NCBI GenBank assembly: GCA_964017045.1
Contig: OZ024809.1
Location: 10,856,307 to 10,920,306, forward strand
Length of the DNA: 64,000 nt
Source of the DNA: Omphiscola glabra
Taxonomy: Eukaryota > Mollusca > Gastropoda > Lymnaeidae
Direction of reading: 5' to 3'
Every line of letters begins with the position of its first letter. Within the stretch, counting starts at the first letter, position 1. Under the pieces are notes generated by a model. That model searched no databases. It saw nothing but the letters and a program-made list of their open reading frames with translations, and was not told the DNA's origin. Positions 38,001 to 49,600 of the stretch are shown here, piece after piece. The translations under genes were made by a program, and so were the position numbers.

Positions 38001-41000
38001 ACACATTTGCAGCTCTTGCCTCCTGTCCTGCAACCAGTTAAATATCCCCTTGAAAACCACTAACATTAACATCGCGAAACCCTCTGAACCATAGGAGCCA
38101 TAATGATCAATTCATTGATCGTGGGCCCTCAAAACATAGAAGAAGAAGAAGACTAATTTTAAAAGTGTTGGGACTGCAATAAAGTTCAATAGAGCGCAAA
38201 ATATAATTCCCGATAACTCCGCTAAATATTTTTTTTTTTTTGAAAAACGCAACTGTGCTTGGTGCTTAATATTTTCTTTTCGAAAAATGAAATCGTCTCA
38301 ATTGAAATATAGTGTAATAAATTTTCTTTTTAAAAGGGTTTGGGATATAAGAATATTAATATAGTTCATGGGCGTGAAATACAAAGTGTACAGTGACGTA
38401 TCTTGGGTTAAAGGGGTGTATCAAAAACTGGGATTCTTAAATGTGCGTTACCTGAGTTCATGTTTTATCATATAAGTTTAGTAAGGTATATGGGAAGTTC
38501 ACCCGTTGCTGTATAAGCAATTGTTTGGCGAGCTATAACTGGCTCTCATTATTTGGCTTCTTGGACCAATTCTGGAGTACTGGATTAAAAGATGGGTCCC
38601 AGGTCGGGAGTGACCCGTTCCATAAGTTTCTTTTAAAGGTCAAGAATAGTTTGGGGCCCTTTCAAAAAGTTATCTCTTGAAAAGGGGTCAATAAACTCCA
38701 GAGTTATCATGTTTTCAATTACTAAAATTGTGCCCCATCCAATGGAGTGGGTATTATTAGTTTCATGTCTGGATAATGCGGGGATGTCGATTAAATTGTG
38801 TCTAGATCCATAAATCAAAAAGTAATCTATTTTGTACTTTTAATTATGTAGCTTATATAAGGAAATAATACAGTAATTTATGTTTTCAGCACCATAATAC
38901 ACGTCTATAGACATAATTTATTGACACGATATGTCTACGAAGTGTCAGTGGTTCCTCTTTAGATGCAATGTCCCTGTTGACAATGTCCCTGTTGACAACG
39001 TCCCTGTTGACAACGTCCCTGTTGACAATGTCCCTGCTGACAATGTTCCTGTTGACAATGTCCCTGTTGACAATGTCCCTGTTGACAATGTCCCTGTTGA
39101 CAATGTCCCTAGTGTATGTCGATTAAGTGGCTTTTTTATGATGTTTCAATCGATGATTTGTCAGATGACCGTGAGGGAGGGGGAAGGGGGGTTTCGCCAG
39201 CGATTTAAAACAGTTGTTTCTTTCTTAAGCTCGCTGCCTGGCGCCCTAGTTTGCCCTAACAATTCTCCAATGGCTCATGGACAGTTTCTAAAACTTAAAA
39301 CTGAAGTGCGCTGTCAATGCAAGATCACATCTTTTATTTAAATTCACCGCTTGCTGTATGAACAATGTTCTATGGTAAATCACTTCCGAACATGAACGGA
39401 ACTTGAAAGCAAATGACTGTTTCGGGTTTAAATATCAACCAGTCCTAACAGTCAGTGAGTGTAACCGATGGTGCATAGAAGGTTAAAAAAATATTACATC
39501 AGAAATAAGACAAATTCTGGTGTAAAGAGCCCGTGTGTTATTATATGTAGGCATCGAAGCAGATTGAAAGCAGATAACTCGACCCCTCGCCAGCACAATA
39601 ACTTTCCTATCTGCATCGGTGAGAATGAATCTAGAAACTAGAGCCTTATACGGAGTCGCTAGTCCAATCATTCATAAAGAGGAAAGGATATCCTCAGGCG
39701 GTTCATAAGTTTCTGTTTGACAGCAAAGTTCCAGGCGGCCTTCAGCATAGCTAGTTTGACAGTAAAGTGCCAGATGGCCTTCAGCACAGCTAGTTTTTGA
39801 CAGCAAAGGGGCAGACGGCCTTCAGCACAGCTAGTTTGACAGCAAAGTGCCAGGCGGCCTTCAGCACAGCTAGTTTGACAGCAAAGTGCCAGGCGGCCTT
39901 CAGCACAGCTAGTTTGACAGCAAAGTACCAGATGGCCTTCAGCACAGATACTTTGACAACAAAGTGCCAGATAGCCTTCAGCACAGCTAGTTTGACAACA
40001 AAGTGCGAGATGGCCTTAAGCACAGCTAGTTTGACAGCAAAGTGCCAGGCGGCCTTCAGCACAGCTAGTTTGACAGCAAAGTGCCAGGCGGCCTTCAGCA
40101 CAGCTAGTTTGACAGCAAAGTGCCAGGCGGCCTTCAGCACAGCTAGTTTGACAGCAAAGTGCCAGACGACCTTCAGCACAGCTAGTTTTACAGCAAAGTG
40201 CCAGATGGCCTTCAGCACAGATACTGTCACACCGCAGAAAACCACGTAAACCCTATTAGAAGGGTCTGTAAAACACCTACGCGTCTCCCCGGGGTGGGAA
40301 GGGAAGGCATTAGAGACGTAAAATATATCCCACCCAGCACAAGAAAGTCCGGCCCGTTGTTGTGTGATAGCAGCACCCCGGCCGGCCAGGCGTTCCTTCT
40401 CTGATGCCGTCTCACTCGCATGGTCAATCGAGTCTCAGTGACGGCTAGCTCCAGGCATGCAGCTTCGCGGCCTGATTGGAACAAAGAGCACGGAGGAATT
40501 GGTTTAATGCTGGTTTGGAGTGGCGGGGGTGCGCTGGGGAAGACTTCATGAGCTTCGGCTCGATAGTTTGCTGATTTTCGTAGATTAGATTAGTTATTAG
40601 CTGCATTTATATATGAGATAATCTGTTAGCTGTGTAGCTATAGAAAATTTACCAATGAGAAATTGCTTTGAAATTGTTTCATAAGATTTTAGTTTACATT
40701 TTACTTTGTTATTCTCTGTTTATTTCAGAACCAACGATGCCAAGCATCCAGTTTACAAAGCTAGAGCAGGTTCTTATTTGCGTGTCAGTCGTTTTTGGAA
40801 TTGTGATCATTGTCATTCCTGCGATTTCCTACTTCAGGAAACACGCAAACACCTGTGAGTTAAACACCTGTAAGTAAAACAACTGTAAGTTAAACACATG
40901 TAAGTTAAACACCTGTAATTAAAACACCTGTAAGCTAAACACATGTAAGTTAATCACCAGTAAGTTAAACACATGTGCGTTAAACACCTGTGCATTAAAC

Positions 41001-44000
41001 ACATGTAATTTAAACACCTGTAAGTTAACACATGTAATTTAAACACATTTAACTTAAACACATGTAACTTAAACACATGTAATTTAAACACATGTAACTT
41101 AAACACATGTAACTTAAACACATGTAACTTAAACACGTGTAATTTAAACACATGTAACTTAAACACATGTAATTTAAACACATGTAACTTAAACACGTGT
41201 AACTTAAACACATGTAATTCAAACGAATGTCACTTAAACACATGTAACTTAAACACATGTAATTTAAACACATGTAACTTAAACACATGTAACTTAAACA
41301 CATGTAATTTAAACACATGTAATTTAAACACATGTAAATTAAACACATGTAATTTAAACACATGTAACTTAAACACATTTAATTTAAACACATGTAACTT
41401 TAACACATGTAACTTAAACACATGTAACTTAAACACATGTAACTTAAACACATGTAACTTAAACACATGTAACTTAAACACATGTAACTTAAACACATGT
41501 AATTTAAACACGTGTAATTTAAACACATGTAACTTAAACACATGTAACTTAAACACATGTAGTTTAAACACATGTAACTTAAACACATGTAACTTAAACA
41601 CATGTAACTTAAACACATGTAACTAAACACATGTAACTTAAACACATGTAATTCAAGCGAATGTAACTTAAATACATGTAACTTAAACACATGTAATTTA
41701 AACACGTGTAATTTAAACACATGTAACTTAAATACATGTAACTTAAACACATGTAACTTAAACACATGTAATTTAAACACATGTAACTTAAACACATGTA
41801 ACTTAAACACATGTTACTTAAACACATGTAACTTAAACACATGTAATTTAAACACATGTAACTTAAACACATGTAACTTAAACACATGTAACTTAAACAC
41901 ATGTAACTAAACACATGTAACTTAAACACATGTAATTCAAGCGAATGTAACTTAAATACATGTAACTTAAACACATGTAATTTAAACACGTGTAATTTAA
42001 ACACATGTAACTTAAATACATGTAACTTAAACACATGTAACTTAAACACATGTAATTTAAACACATGTAACTTAAACACATGTAACTTAAACACATGTTA
42101 CTTAAACACATGTAACTTAAACACATGTAATTTAAACACATGTAACTTAAACACATGTAACTTAAACACATGTAATTCAAGCGAATGTGAGTTGAAACCC
42201 ATGTGCCAAAAAAAACAACCCACATAATAAATAAATGAAAAAAACACGACAAACTGTACGACAAAGTCACAAAAAAACTAAACGGGACTCAACAACAAGT
42301 TTTCTTTAGGTCTGAATGCTGGAAAATGTCATCTCTAAGCCAACCACTTATTCACCCTTTGACGCATATAAACATATATTTAAACCTACCGTAGTAAAAA
42401 AAATGTAGCCCATAATAAACCTATATTTAAAGGCTGCGACTATTCGCACCCGGGTAACAGAAGTGAGAATTTAGGATTTAAAAAAAAATATTTAAAATAT
42501 TATTGTTTGAGTTTGTAAGACACAATTTTGGTATCAAATGAATGGTAATTAAATGGACTATATGTTTGTAAACGTACTTCTTCAGGTTAACTAAATTAAA
42601 CTACAACAAATGACATCCGAATACCATTGAGTCTAATGAGACCCGGGTCCGAATGGCGGCGCTGCGTGTCCGGGTTCATTTTGACTTGAGCCTTTTATTG
42701 AGAGCCAAGGTTTGAAACTGTGACACTAACGTTTGATCTCAGTTATAAAATTGTGACACAAACTTAACTTTGTCTGGTGTTTAAGAAGCTTGTAGTTAAA
42801 TGCAAGACATGTAAAAAATTTAATTTAGAACGCGTTATCTAAGCTGGACTGAAAAAGTTCAGTGAGTAACTAATGACGTCATCATTACATGTGCAAGTAA
42901 TGACGTCATTGTTCCGTTGTTAACTCATGACGTCATTGTTCCGTGTGTAACTAATGGCGTCATTGTTCGGTGTGTATCTAATGACGTCATTGTTCCGTGT
43001 GTAACTAATGACGCCGCTGAGACATTGGTATCCTCATGAAATGCATCAAACCATATTTTGACTAAATGCTGTCGGGGCTAAATCTCAGACGTGTGATTCT
43101 CCTTTCCCTAAACACATAGTATATAAGATAAAATAAGATATGGTTCTATATTGATCCAAAGAGATGGAAACGCTTTTTTCATTTTATTACATTGGACATA
43201 TTCACATTCACCACATAAATAATACATCTTTATATTAGTACTTCCGGGGCGCTGCTCTGCAGGCGATTCGATTGCATCAGTGCATCTTGTAAAGTTTTTT
43301 TTCACAGTTTTTACACGTTTTTTATTTGTGTTTCACTCAAGTATAAATGAATGTGCTGTGGACAATTTTCTTGTGTGTTTTGTGTGTTTCTCTTCGCGGG
43401 AAACAGTTTTAATATGGACTTCGGGTATCTAAATAGTCAGCCTACATCAAAATGTCACTTCCGCCATTTTTGTAAACTTCCGCCATGCCAACAACAAAAG
43501 GCGACCGATTCACGACTGAGACGAAGAAGGCGGGACAGGAGGGAAGGCACTCGTGTGAAATGCATAAACAGAGGACAGCGAGGCTTTCTTCCACCTGTTG
43601 TTTTGGGAAATATTAGATCACTATGTCACAAGATGGATGATGAACTGGATTGTTGCTGTTTTCTTCATTTGGATTCGATTGAAAACATTTTCTTATTGTC
43701 GATTTCTGTAAGGAAAATAATCAACAAACAAAAAAATTGAAAACCAATCTGTATAGTAGCCAGGATGAGACGACTAAGTGGAACTGCTGTTATCGATACT
43801 CTTGACCGTGATATCTTGGAAAGATGTAATGGACTACGATGAGTCGATTGTTTTGTCACGTGATAAGCGTAAGAACGAGTAAGACTTCCGGTAGGCTGTC
43901 TGCAACACACTAGTCGCTCACAAATTTTTCTTCAAACAACTTTCTTCCTTTAATCATAACTGAATTATAATTATTGTCACATTTATGAATGTCATTTAAA

Positions 44001-47000
44001 AAAACACGTGTATTCAAGAATATTTTGAAAAGTAAATTTTTTAATTAACACTGGGGAAGCGCTGATGGAGACAAACATTTTGCTTTAAAATTAATGATAA
44101 GGGCTGATCAGTTGTTGTCTGTTATGTGTAGCATAGGCTACCGAAGGCTTACACGTATCACGTGACAAAACAAGGAAGTGACTCATCGTAGTCCATTGGT
44201 AAGGATAAGAGTAGCAGCGTAACATATGACAGCTGGAGACTGTCTGTTTTCCACTTGGTATACAAATACATTATTCATAATTCATACTTAGTGGGTAACT
44301 GAGTGAACTCATACAAGTGAACATCAAAGTGGTTCGTATGGAAAAGTATTCAATTTTTTCACATCTTCAGGATTCTTCACAACGATTCGTCGCCTGATCG
44401 GACAGCGGTTTCAATGATTGGGTCAGAGCTGTCCCCGTCCTCTCACAACCCCCCGCATTTACCGGATAATTTCCGCAGTGCAGCCTCAACGGTCGATTCC
44501 TCTCCATCGGATAAACAGGCTGCCCCCTGGTGACTCACCATGAGTCGTTCATCGTTTGTTTTCAGGCGACCGTTCAACAGCGGTCGGAAGTTGTCGAGGG
44601 AGAACCGGAAAGACATCCTGGGACAGGCCCGGAGCGAGCATAATGATATGCACGAGAATCGCCAGCGGAGTCGCCATGACAACAGCGACGCGGACAAGAC
44701 CATGAGGAGTATCTTTTGAGATGTCCCCCTCACAGATACCAAGAGGAGTATCTTTGGAGATGTCCCCCTCACAGATACCAAGAGGAGTATCTTTGGAGAT
44801 GTCCCCATCACAGATACCGAGATGAGGTTCCTGTGGGCGGCACAGAGAGGGAACCTTCACGCCTTTGAGATGTTGATGGAAGATGCGGGGGACCTTTAAC
44901 CTTAGCTGCAGGGACTACCTGTGCCGTACTGCTCTACAGCTCGCGGTTCTTGGGGAGCATTACGACTGCAAACAACTGCTGCTGGAGAAATCTCGTCTTG
45001 ACGTCATAGAGGAGGTGACATATTCCTGTCACATCCGGTCTACTCGGACAATAAGACAGCGGCTTCGACTTTGTCCCTGACATCACCCCCATTTTGCTCG
45101 CCGCCCAATGTAACAACTTTGACATCGTTCACATGTTTATTCAGAAAGGCTTCACTATCCACAAGCCTCACAATTATTTATGTCTATGCACAGAGTGTTA
45201 CAATCATGAAAACTTTGACAGTGTGGTCCACTCCAAGTCCAGACTGAACGCTATTGTCTCCTGCCTGTATATTGGCTTGTGTTGTTTGTGCTTGTGATGG
45301 GATGAAGGACTTTGAATGGGGGTGCTCGTGTGTAGTTTTTGTGTTGGCACGGCTTGTGTTTAGGTGTGGTAAGGTATAGATTGTTTCATTCTCTTTTGGT
45401 ATGGTTGACTTTGTACCGCGCTGCGAGCCTTTGGGGACGAAGCGTGATTTTAAAATAAACTTTATTATTATAATTATTAAGCCAAGACATTTTACAATCA
45501 TAACAATTTAAACACAAGACATCTAAATAATTTCTCTAGCGTAGAAATCAGCCGTCAATAAATTCCTTCAGTGACAATGATGACTTAATTTAGTGATCAT
45601 TTAGATTTGGTAACGTATGAGGGAATGTGTTAACAAATTTTTTTCCGGATACAAAAGTCTTTGGTTGATTTTTTTATACAGAATTTGGCCGTGTTCATAA
45701 ACCTTTTTTGGGTGGTGACGTTAAGGTACTTAAGTGGCATTACTCACTTTATACATTGATTACAAAAAGGTGACAATAAAAATTTATATCATGACCCCTA
45801 GGTCGGTGAACCCCTAGGTCGGTGAACCCCTAGTTCGGTGAACCCCTAGGTCGATGAACCCCTGGGTCGGTGAACCCCTAGGTCAATGAACCCCAAGGTC
45901 AATGAACCCCTAGGTCAGTGAACCCGAAGGTCAATGAACCCCTAGGTCGGTGAACCCCTAGGTCAATGAACCCATAGGTCGATGAACCCCTAGGTGAATG
46001 AACCCCTAGGTCGATGAACCCCTAGGTCAATGAACCCCTAGGTCAGTGAACCCGAAGGTCAATGAACCCCTAGGTCGGTGAACCCCTAGGTCAATGAACC
46101 CCCAGGTCGGTGAACCCCTAGGTCGGTGAACCCCTAGGTCAACGAAACCCTAGGTCGATGAACCCCTAGGTCAATGAACCCCTAGGTCAATGAAACCCTA
46201 GGTCAATGAACCCCTAGGTCGGTGAAACCCTAGGTCGATGAACCCCTAGGTCGGTGAAACCCTAGGTTCGCTCAACACCCTTCATTCATGCGACTGAACT
46301 ATTTGTAACCTCTGATATAAACACAATAAACTGTGTGCACTCTATTAAATTGGTGCCAAGTTTATCAACGTTTGCTTAAAGAATAATGACTCAAAGACCA
46401 AATCTAACTTTTAGATGACGACTTATTTTAAAAAAATAGTTATTCACCAATTATTCCAAAGTTATATCCGTTGATCAATTAAAATCAACCATGATCCTTA
46501 TTCAAAAGACGACTTTTCCGTTATGCCGTAGATAGGTGAACTATACAAAACATTCAGATAAACATCAGGTTAATTTATCCAAATTTATTTGATTAAAAGT
46601 AAAAAGGAAGAAATTTGCAAAGGTTTTGCCTTTTAAACTTTTAATATTTGTGACCATGGTAACAAAACAAGTTAATTGTTTATATTTTACGCAGTGAGTA
46701 TTTTAGGTTGAATCGTGAAGAAAAAAACACTGTATTTTAAAAATTGTTCCATTAAGATTGGTTGAAAAACGAAAAAAAACTCCAAAACAAAATCGTTGAC
46801 TTTAAAATAAAATTCTTCCCTCCCCTCTTTTTCCTGCACAAACTTGTGGATATTATTAGTTTGAAATGTACCGATGTTTTGAAAAGGATTATGATCCGCA
46901 TGTTTATCATATGCAACAATATACAAAGATGCAAGAATTATAACTGAAGCCTTCTTGTGTAGATTTGGCTGTTATAAGGAATAGACATTTTAGAACTTCC

Positions 47001-47101
47001 AACACTCGTTTGGAACTATCGAGAAATTCCAAAAATATCTTTAAATATGAGTTCACAACATTTGAGGACAATCATAGACACTTATAAAAAATTAAAAGGA
47101 C

Positions 47102-47163
<62 letters not shown>

Positions 47164-48422
47164 CAAATTATACAAAATAGAACGTTCTAGAATAAGGAGC
47201 TTTAAGTCACTTCAAAAAGATGTATTAGACTTTGCCGAGAAAAATTATAGGAAAAAAGTTAAATTTTCATACACCATAAGACCACACAGACATTTGAATC
47301 ATCTCTATACATACGGGTACCAATATAGAACTTGTTGAGAAATTCTTTAAAAAAAACTAATATTTATTCTTCAAATAATTTGTAAGATATTATTTTTTTT
47401 TATATAGTCATCTCAAGAATAAAACAATTCAAACTTCTCATCTCTCTAGTTTTTCATTTAAGTTAAAATAAGGACCTCGTTTAGAACCCCATATATAATG
47501 TGACGTTTTAATTGTCACTAAGATAGGGTCCCTAACTAATTAATTCCTGGTCCCGACAATTGTGAATGTAATGAGTTCAACATTTTGTGAAGGTATTGGT
47601 TGTGGCCAAGAGGGATTGTCAAGGTTCACTCCACAATAATAGAACTCCTCACTGTTACAAAAATGGGGGAGTCTTTCAACGAATAAAGTTTGATTTTCTA
47701 ATGTTTTGATTTTAAATTGTTATAATTTTTTTCCCCCCTCAATTTTCCTTTAGTTATTTCTACAAGTTCCCGAAGAATGTAAGTTCCACTTTTAAAAAAT
47801 GTATTTAGAAACAAATACAGTTTAATTTTATTTAGCAACTGTAGCTAACGTTTTTGAGTTAATTGGTATCAAATTAATTTTGCTTGCACCAACTTACTAA
47901 TGGCGAAAAGAAAGTGATTCTGTTTTAATTAAATGATGAGAAGCTAGGACATTGAAAACATTGGAGTTTTTGTTTTTTTTTAATATAAACACTTAGCTTG
48001 AGATTAGGAACTTTTTTTGTAACATTAACCAATGCATTTATATCTTGTGTTTAACTCTATTTTTAGTGTCCGCGAGAGAAGCTTTCCTCAAGTGGAAGTT
48101 ACGACAGAGCATGAAATGCAACGCCCCTTGTCAGAACGCCCTGACCGTACAGGGTACAGAAAACCCGTCACTATTAGTAAGTGATATCCAACAGCGCTGT
48201 ACCATACCGAGTACGGACATCCAAGGAGCACACCACTATTATTCACCGGTTATGGATATTGAAGACGACTATCACCACTATACGCCAGTTTTGGACAATG
48301 AAGAGGACTATCAACATTATACGCAAGTTTTAGACAATGAATCTGGGCAAGACTATTCTACACCGGCTCTGCAGGTCCAAGAAATCCAAAGCCCTCCTCC
48401 ACTGGCCATCGGCATAAAATAA
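34994..48422 (+). CDS. unrecognised single-pass membrane protein with tyrosine repeats (3 exons)
   Basis: Exons 34994-35051, 40729-40854 and 48067-48422 join in phase (both introns phase 1) into 179 codons plus a stop. A signal peptide (MASIVVHLMLVFVLLTHAT) is followed by about 14 outside residues, a helix at 34-55 (VLICVSVVFGIVIIVIPAIS) and a basic juxtamembrane segment. The acidic tail has three related blocks around YYSPVMD, HYTPVLD and HYTQVLD, then a Pro-rich end. I recognise no family. Y-x-x-V motifs could be kinase or SH2-type sites, but that is inference. Phase-1 introns are typical of extracellular module genes, so an alternative ectodomain exon could be missing; none was seen in the first intron. 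The exon 2 donor seeds a 1.3-kb array. Confidence 0.65.
35455..35505. repeat. (GA)n microsatellite
   Basis: The tract is purine-only gagaga with occasional aaag and t interruptions. Confidence 0.97.
36395..36577. mobile_element. foldback element, right half
   Basis: Loop plus right arm of the family at 27221-27494 (tttttctttttgaacgcact, ccgtcgacgaaatttctttc), ending ccggatacga as the full copy does. Confidence 0.8.
36620..36895. repeat. dispersed repeat, copy 2
   Basis: Diverged copy of 6505-6770 in the same orientation, starting at acgaatctcatttagcgcag and ending near ccagaatgaaacaaacc. Confidence 0.75.
37110..37440. repeat. 15-bp array, about 22 copies
   Basis: The units acttcatcgaaagac and acttcatcgacagac alternate irregularly. 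The internal tcgaaaga/tcgacaga pattern mirrors the 15-bp periodicity in the arms of the foldback element. Confidence 0.95.
37575..38041 (+). pseudogene. non-LTR reverse-transcriptase C-terminus
   Basis: The frame reads FVRPLLEYASSVWDPFTQKS, then LEAVQRRAARFVMNRYRNTS, LGWSPLEERRRLSRLSMLYK and a C-terminal WNKLP-like motif. This is the classic end of jockey/CR1-type ORF2. The retained frame is open to a stop at 38041; the rest of the element is gone. The 3' UTR runs to about 38155 with a (GAA)n tail and the block gatcaattcattgatcgtgg. A same-family tail fragment lies reversed at 61500-61530. Confidence 0.88.
38965..39115. repeat. 15-bp array, 10 copies
   Basis: The unit is caatgtccctgttga; as a multiple of 3 it gives a spurious VPVDN repeat ORF. 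Confidence 0.96.
39705..40225. repeat. 39-bp minisatellite, about 13 copies
   Basis: The unit contains agctagtttgacagcaaagt and ggcggccttcagcac. It is open on both strands only because the unit is a multiple of 3. Lies in intron 1 of the membrane gene. Confidence 0.96.
40729..40854 (+). CDS. membrane protein exon 2 (transmembrane helix)
   Basis: After the strong acceptor TTTATTTCAG it reads EPTMPSIQFTKLEQVLICVS and continues through the helix to YFRKHANT. The donor ACCT|GTGAGT is repeated with variation in the array that follows. Confidence 0.75.
40855..42190. repeat. 15-bp array grown from a 5' splice site, about 89 units
   Basis: The first units, continuous with the exon 2 donor, are gtgagttaaacacct, gtaagtaaaacaact, gtaagttaaacacat. 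Further in, the consensus becomes gtaacttaaacacat or gtaatttaaacacat. Marker units with attcaagcgaatgt recur at about 41651, 41935 and 42176, showing higher-order duplication of 240 to 284 bp. Confidence 0.97.
42865..43015. promoter_or_regulatory. tandem CRE-like palindromes
   Basis: A 23-30-bp repeat carries TGACGTCA at about 42873, 42902, 42929 and 42980, with variants at 42957 (tggcgtca) and 43008 (tgacgccg). TGACGTCA is the full cAMP-response element bound by CREB/ATF proteins. Lies in intron 2 of the membrane gene. Function is inferred from the motif only. Confidence 0.6.
43480..43700 (+). pseudogene. LINE ORF2 N-terminal fragment
   Basis: The frame reads RLRRRRRDRREGTRVKCINR, then RGFLPPVVLGNIRSLCHKMD. 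Basic arginine-rich sequence followed by LP..VL.N.RSL..K.DEL is the usual lead-in to the endonuclease domain of non-LTR elements. It stops shortly after; no endonuclease core follows. Confidence 0.7.
43785..44235. mobile_element. inverted-repeat (foldback) pair
   Basis: The arm at about 43785-43900 (tggactacgatgagtc, ttgttttgtcacgtgata) is matched in reverse by about 44130-44235 (tatcacgtgacaaaacaa, gactcatcgtagtcca). The spacer of about 230 bp is AT-rich without ORF. A nonautonomous transposon is the simplest reading. Confidence 0.75.
44390..45300 (+). pseudogene. TRPC-like channel N-terminus, broken
   Basis: Fragments read RRPFNSGRKLSRENRKDILG, MRFLWAAQRGNLHAFEMLME, LSCRDYLCRTALQLAVLGEH, YDCKQLLLEKSRLDVIEE and FTIHKPHNYLCLCTECYNHE, the ankyrin-repeat N-terminus of TRPC cation channels. 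Breaks: stop codons near 44528 and 44717, a one-base frameshift near 44895, and an internal deletion with a frameshift between about 45015 and 45060. The match ends at SKSRLNA (about 45250), where unrelated sequence follows. Several ankyrin repeats lie together without a visible intron, which suggests a retrocopy or captured fragment, but the parent gene structure is unknown. A 39-bp unit is triplicated at about 44703-44820. Confidence 0.85.
44703..44820. repeat. 39-bp triplication inside the TRPC-like pseudogene
   Basis: Three copies encode RSIFGDVPLTDTK in the plus frame; the first copy has a stop in place of the Gly codon. Confidence 0.92.
45340..45478 (+). mobile_element. SINE/LINE 3' tail
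   Basis: The block accgcgctgcgagcctttgg leads into aaaataaactttattattat, the kind of 3' end seen in LINE/SINE families. It directly follows the TRPC-like fragment. Confidence 0.6.
45795..46268. repeat. 16-bp array, about 30 copies
   Basis: The unit is cccctaggtcggtgaa, with ggtcaatgaa and ggtcgatgaa variants. Confidence 0.97.
47106..47162. repeat. (TA)n microsatellite
   Basis: A pure TA run of about 56 bp. Confidence 0.98.
48067..48422 (+). CDS. membrane protein exon 3 (cytoplasmic tail, stop)
   Basis: After CTATTTTTAG it reads LSAREAFLKWKLRQSMKCNA, then the three tyrosine blocks, and ends PPPLAIGIK-stop. Codons are non-repetitive apart from the tyrosine blocks and the frame is open throughout, unlike surrounding sequence. 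A possible poly(A) signal AATAAA lies at 49248. Confidence 0.75.
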
Positions 48423-48609
48423 ACAAATCAAAAGGGCTAAAATTTCCCCCACCATCACCACCAAAGCATCATCCACCAGCGAAAACATGATCTCCAGGGA
48501 TACTTTCAAACAATACATTCTGAGATCCACTACAACCTCCCAGCACAGCTGCAATTGCAGCATTTAACACCCAGATTTTATCCCAAGCACCAAATTTTAA
48601 CCAATAGTT

Positions 48610-48840
48610 TACTAGTAAACATATGTTTACCAATTAAGAAGATCAATGACCAAACGTAGGTACATTTACATAAGTATCACCAAGAATATCAAATGAAAAT
48701 TTAATCTTAAAAATAGAGCCATTTAAAAAAAAAAAAAAATGACAGTTTATGGGCGTGATCAATGATGGATAAAGATTTTCTTTAAAAATAAAATTAATGA
48801 AAATATATTTTGTTTTGACTTTTTATGTTTGCACAAAACT
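48610..48840. repeat. dispersed repeat pair, copy 2
   Basis: Counterpart of 20040-20240; lies just after the stop of the membrane gene, so may be in its 3' UTR. Confidence 0.6.
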
Positions 48841-49090
48841 CTAAATTTACAACGTAGGCTACTATTAATAGTTGGGGCTACGCTCTTAAGCTTTCATTAT
48901 GTCAAAAATATTATCGGAAATTTGTTGACCCCCTCTGCCTGAGAAAACTCCTGTCCGTGTGCCCATGTCATCAATGCTTACAAACTCCACTACCAGTGAT
49001 TACAGACAAAAATCTCGTTGACACAAAGGTACATTAAAGGAAAACAGTAGCACAAAAGCGTTTCACATAAGTACATCTTCATCTTTTGCA

Positions 49091-49253
49091 TTTATTTCAT
49101 CATTTGACTGATGACCGACCTTGAGAATCTGGTATCGTCTGCGACAGCCATCCCCCAGAGTAATGTTGGGGACGCCACTGTGTGAGCAACACAATTTGTC
49201 ATACATAAGGATGAAAAGTTAATGTCATTTCGATGCATGAACAATTCAATAAA
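49091..49253. terminator. possible opposed poly(A) signals
   Basis: AATAAA on the plus strand at 49248-49253 could end the small membrane gene, and AATAAA on the minus strand (tttatt at 49091-49096) could end the GPCR gene. If both are used the transcripts overlap tail to tail by at least 150 bases. AATAAA is common in AT-rich DNA. Confidence 0.3.
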
Positions 49254-49600
49254 ATCTGTTCCTGACTTTTGTTAATTTCAATTAGTCAAACCTAAGTGCT
49301 ATTGTACTATGCGGTGCGAATCATATACCATGAGTCATAGACGAAGTCATAGACGGAGTCATAGACGGAGTCAGTACTGATGTAAATGCCGGAGTTATAG
49401 CTGGAGTAAAATACCAGTCATAGCCGAAGTTGATGCTGTGTCAGGCCAGAGTAATAGCTAGAGTCAAAGCTGGAGTCAGTGCTGGTGTCATGGTTTTGGT
49501 TTGAATACCGGAGTCATTAAAAGAGAGTTGTCGTGAATTTTCTCGCTCATAAAATATTTTGTTACCAGTAAAACGTTTGCAACAAATCGATCTACCTAAC

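Noticed and set aside
40855..42190. Repeat arrays as a CRISPR locus
   Set aside because: Units are directly contiguous without unique spacers, and the DNA is eukaryotic with spliced genes.
43108..43340. Minus ORF with CGECEYVQC, reminiscent of the Cys-rich tail of piggyBac transposases
   Set aside because: Only two Cys pairs and no flanking transposase sequence; the similarity is too weak to call.
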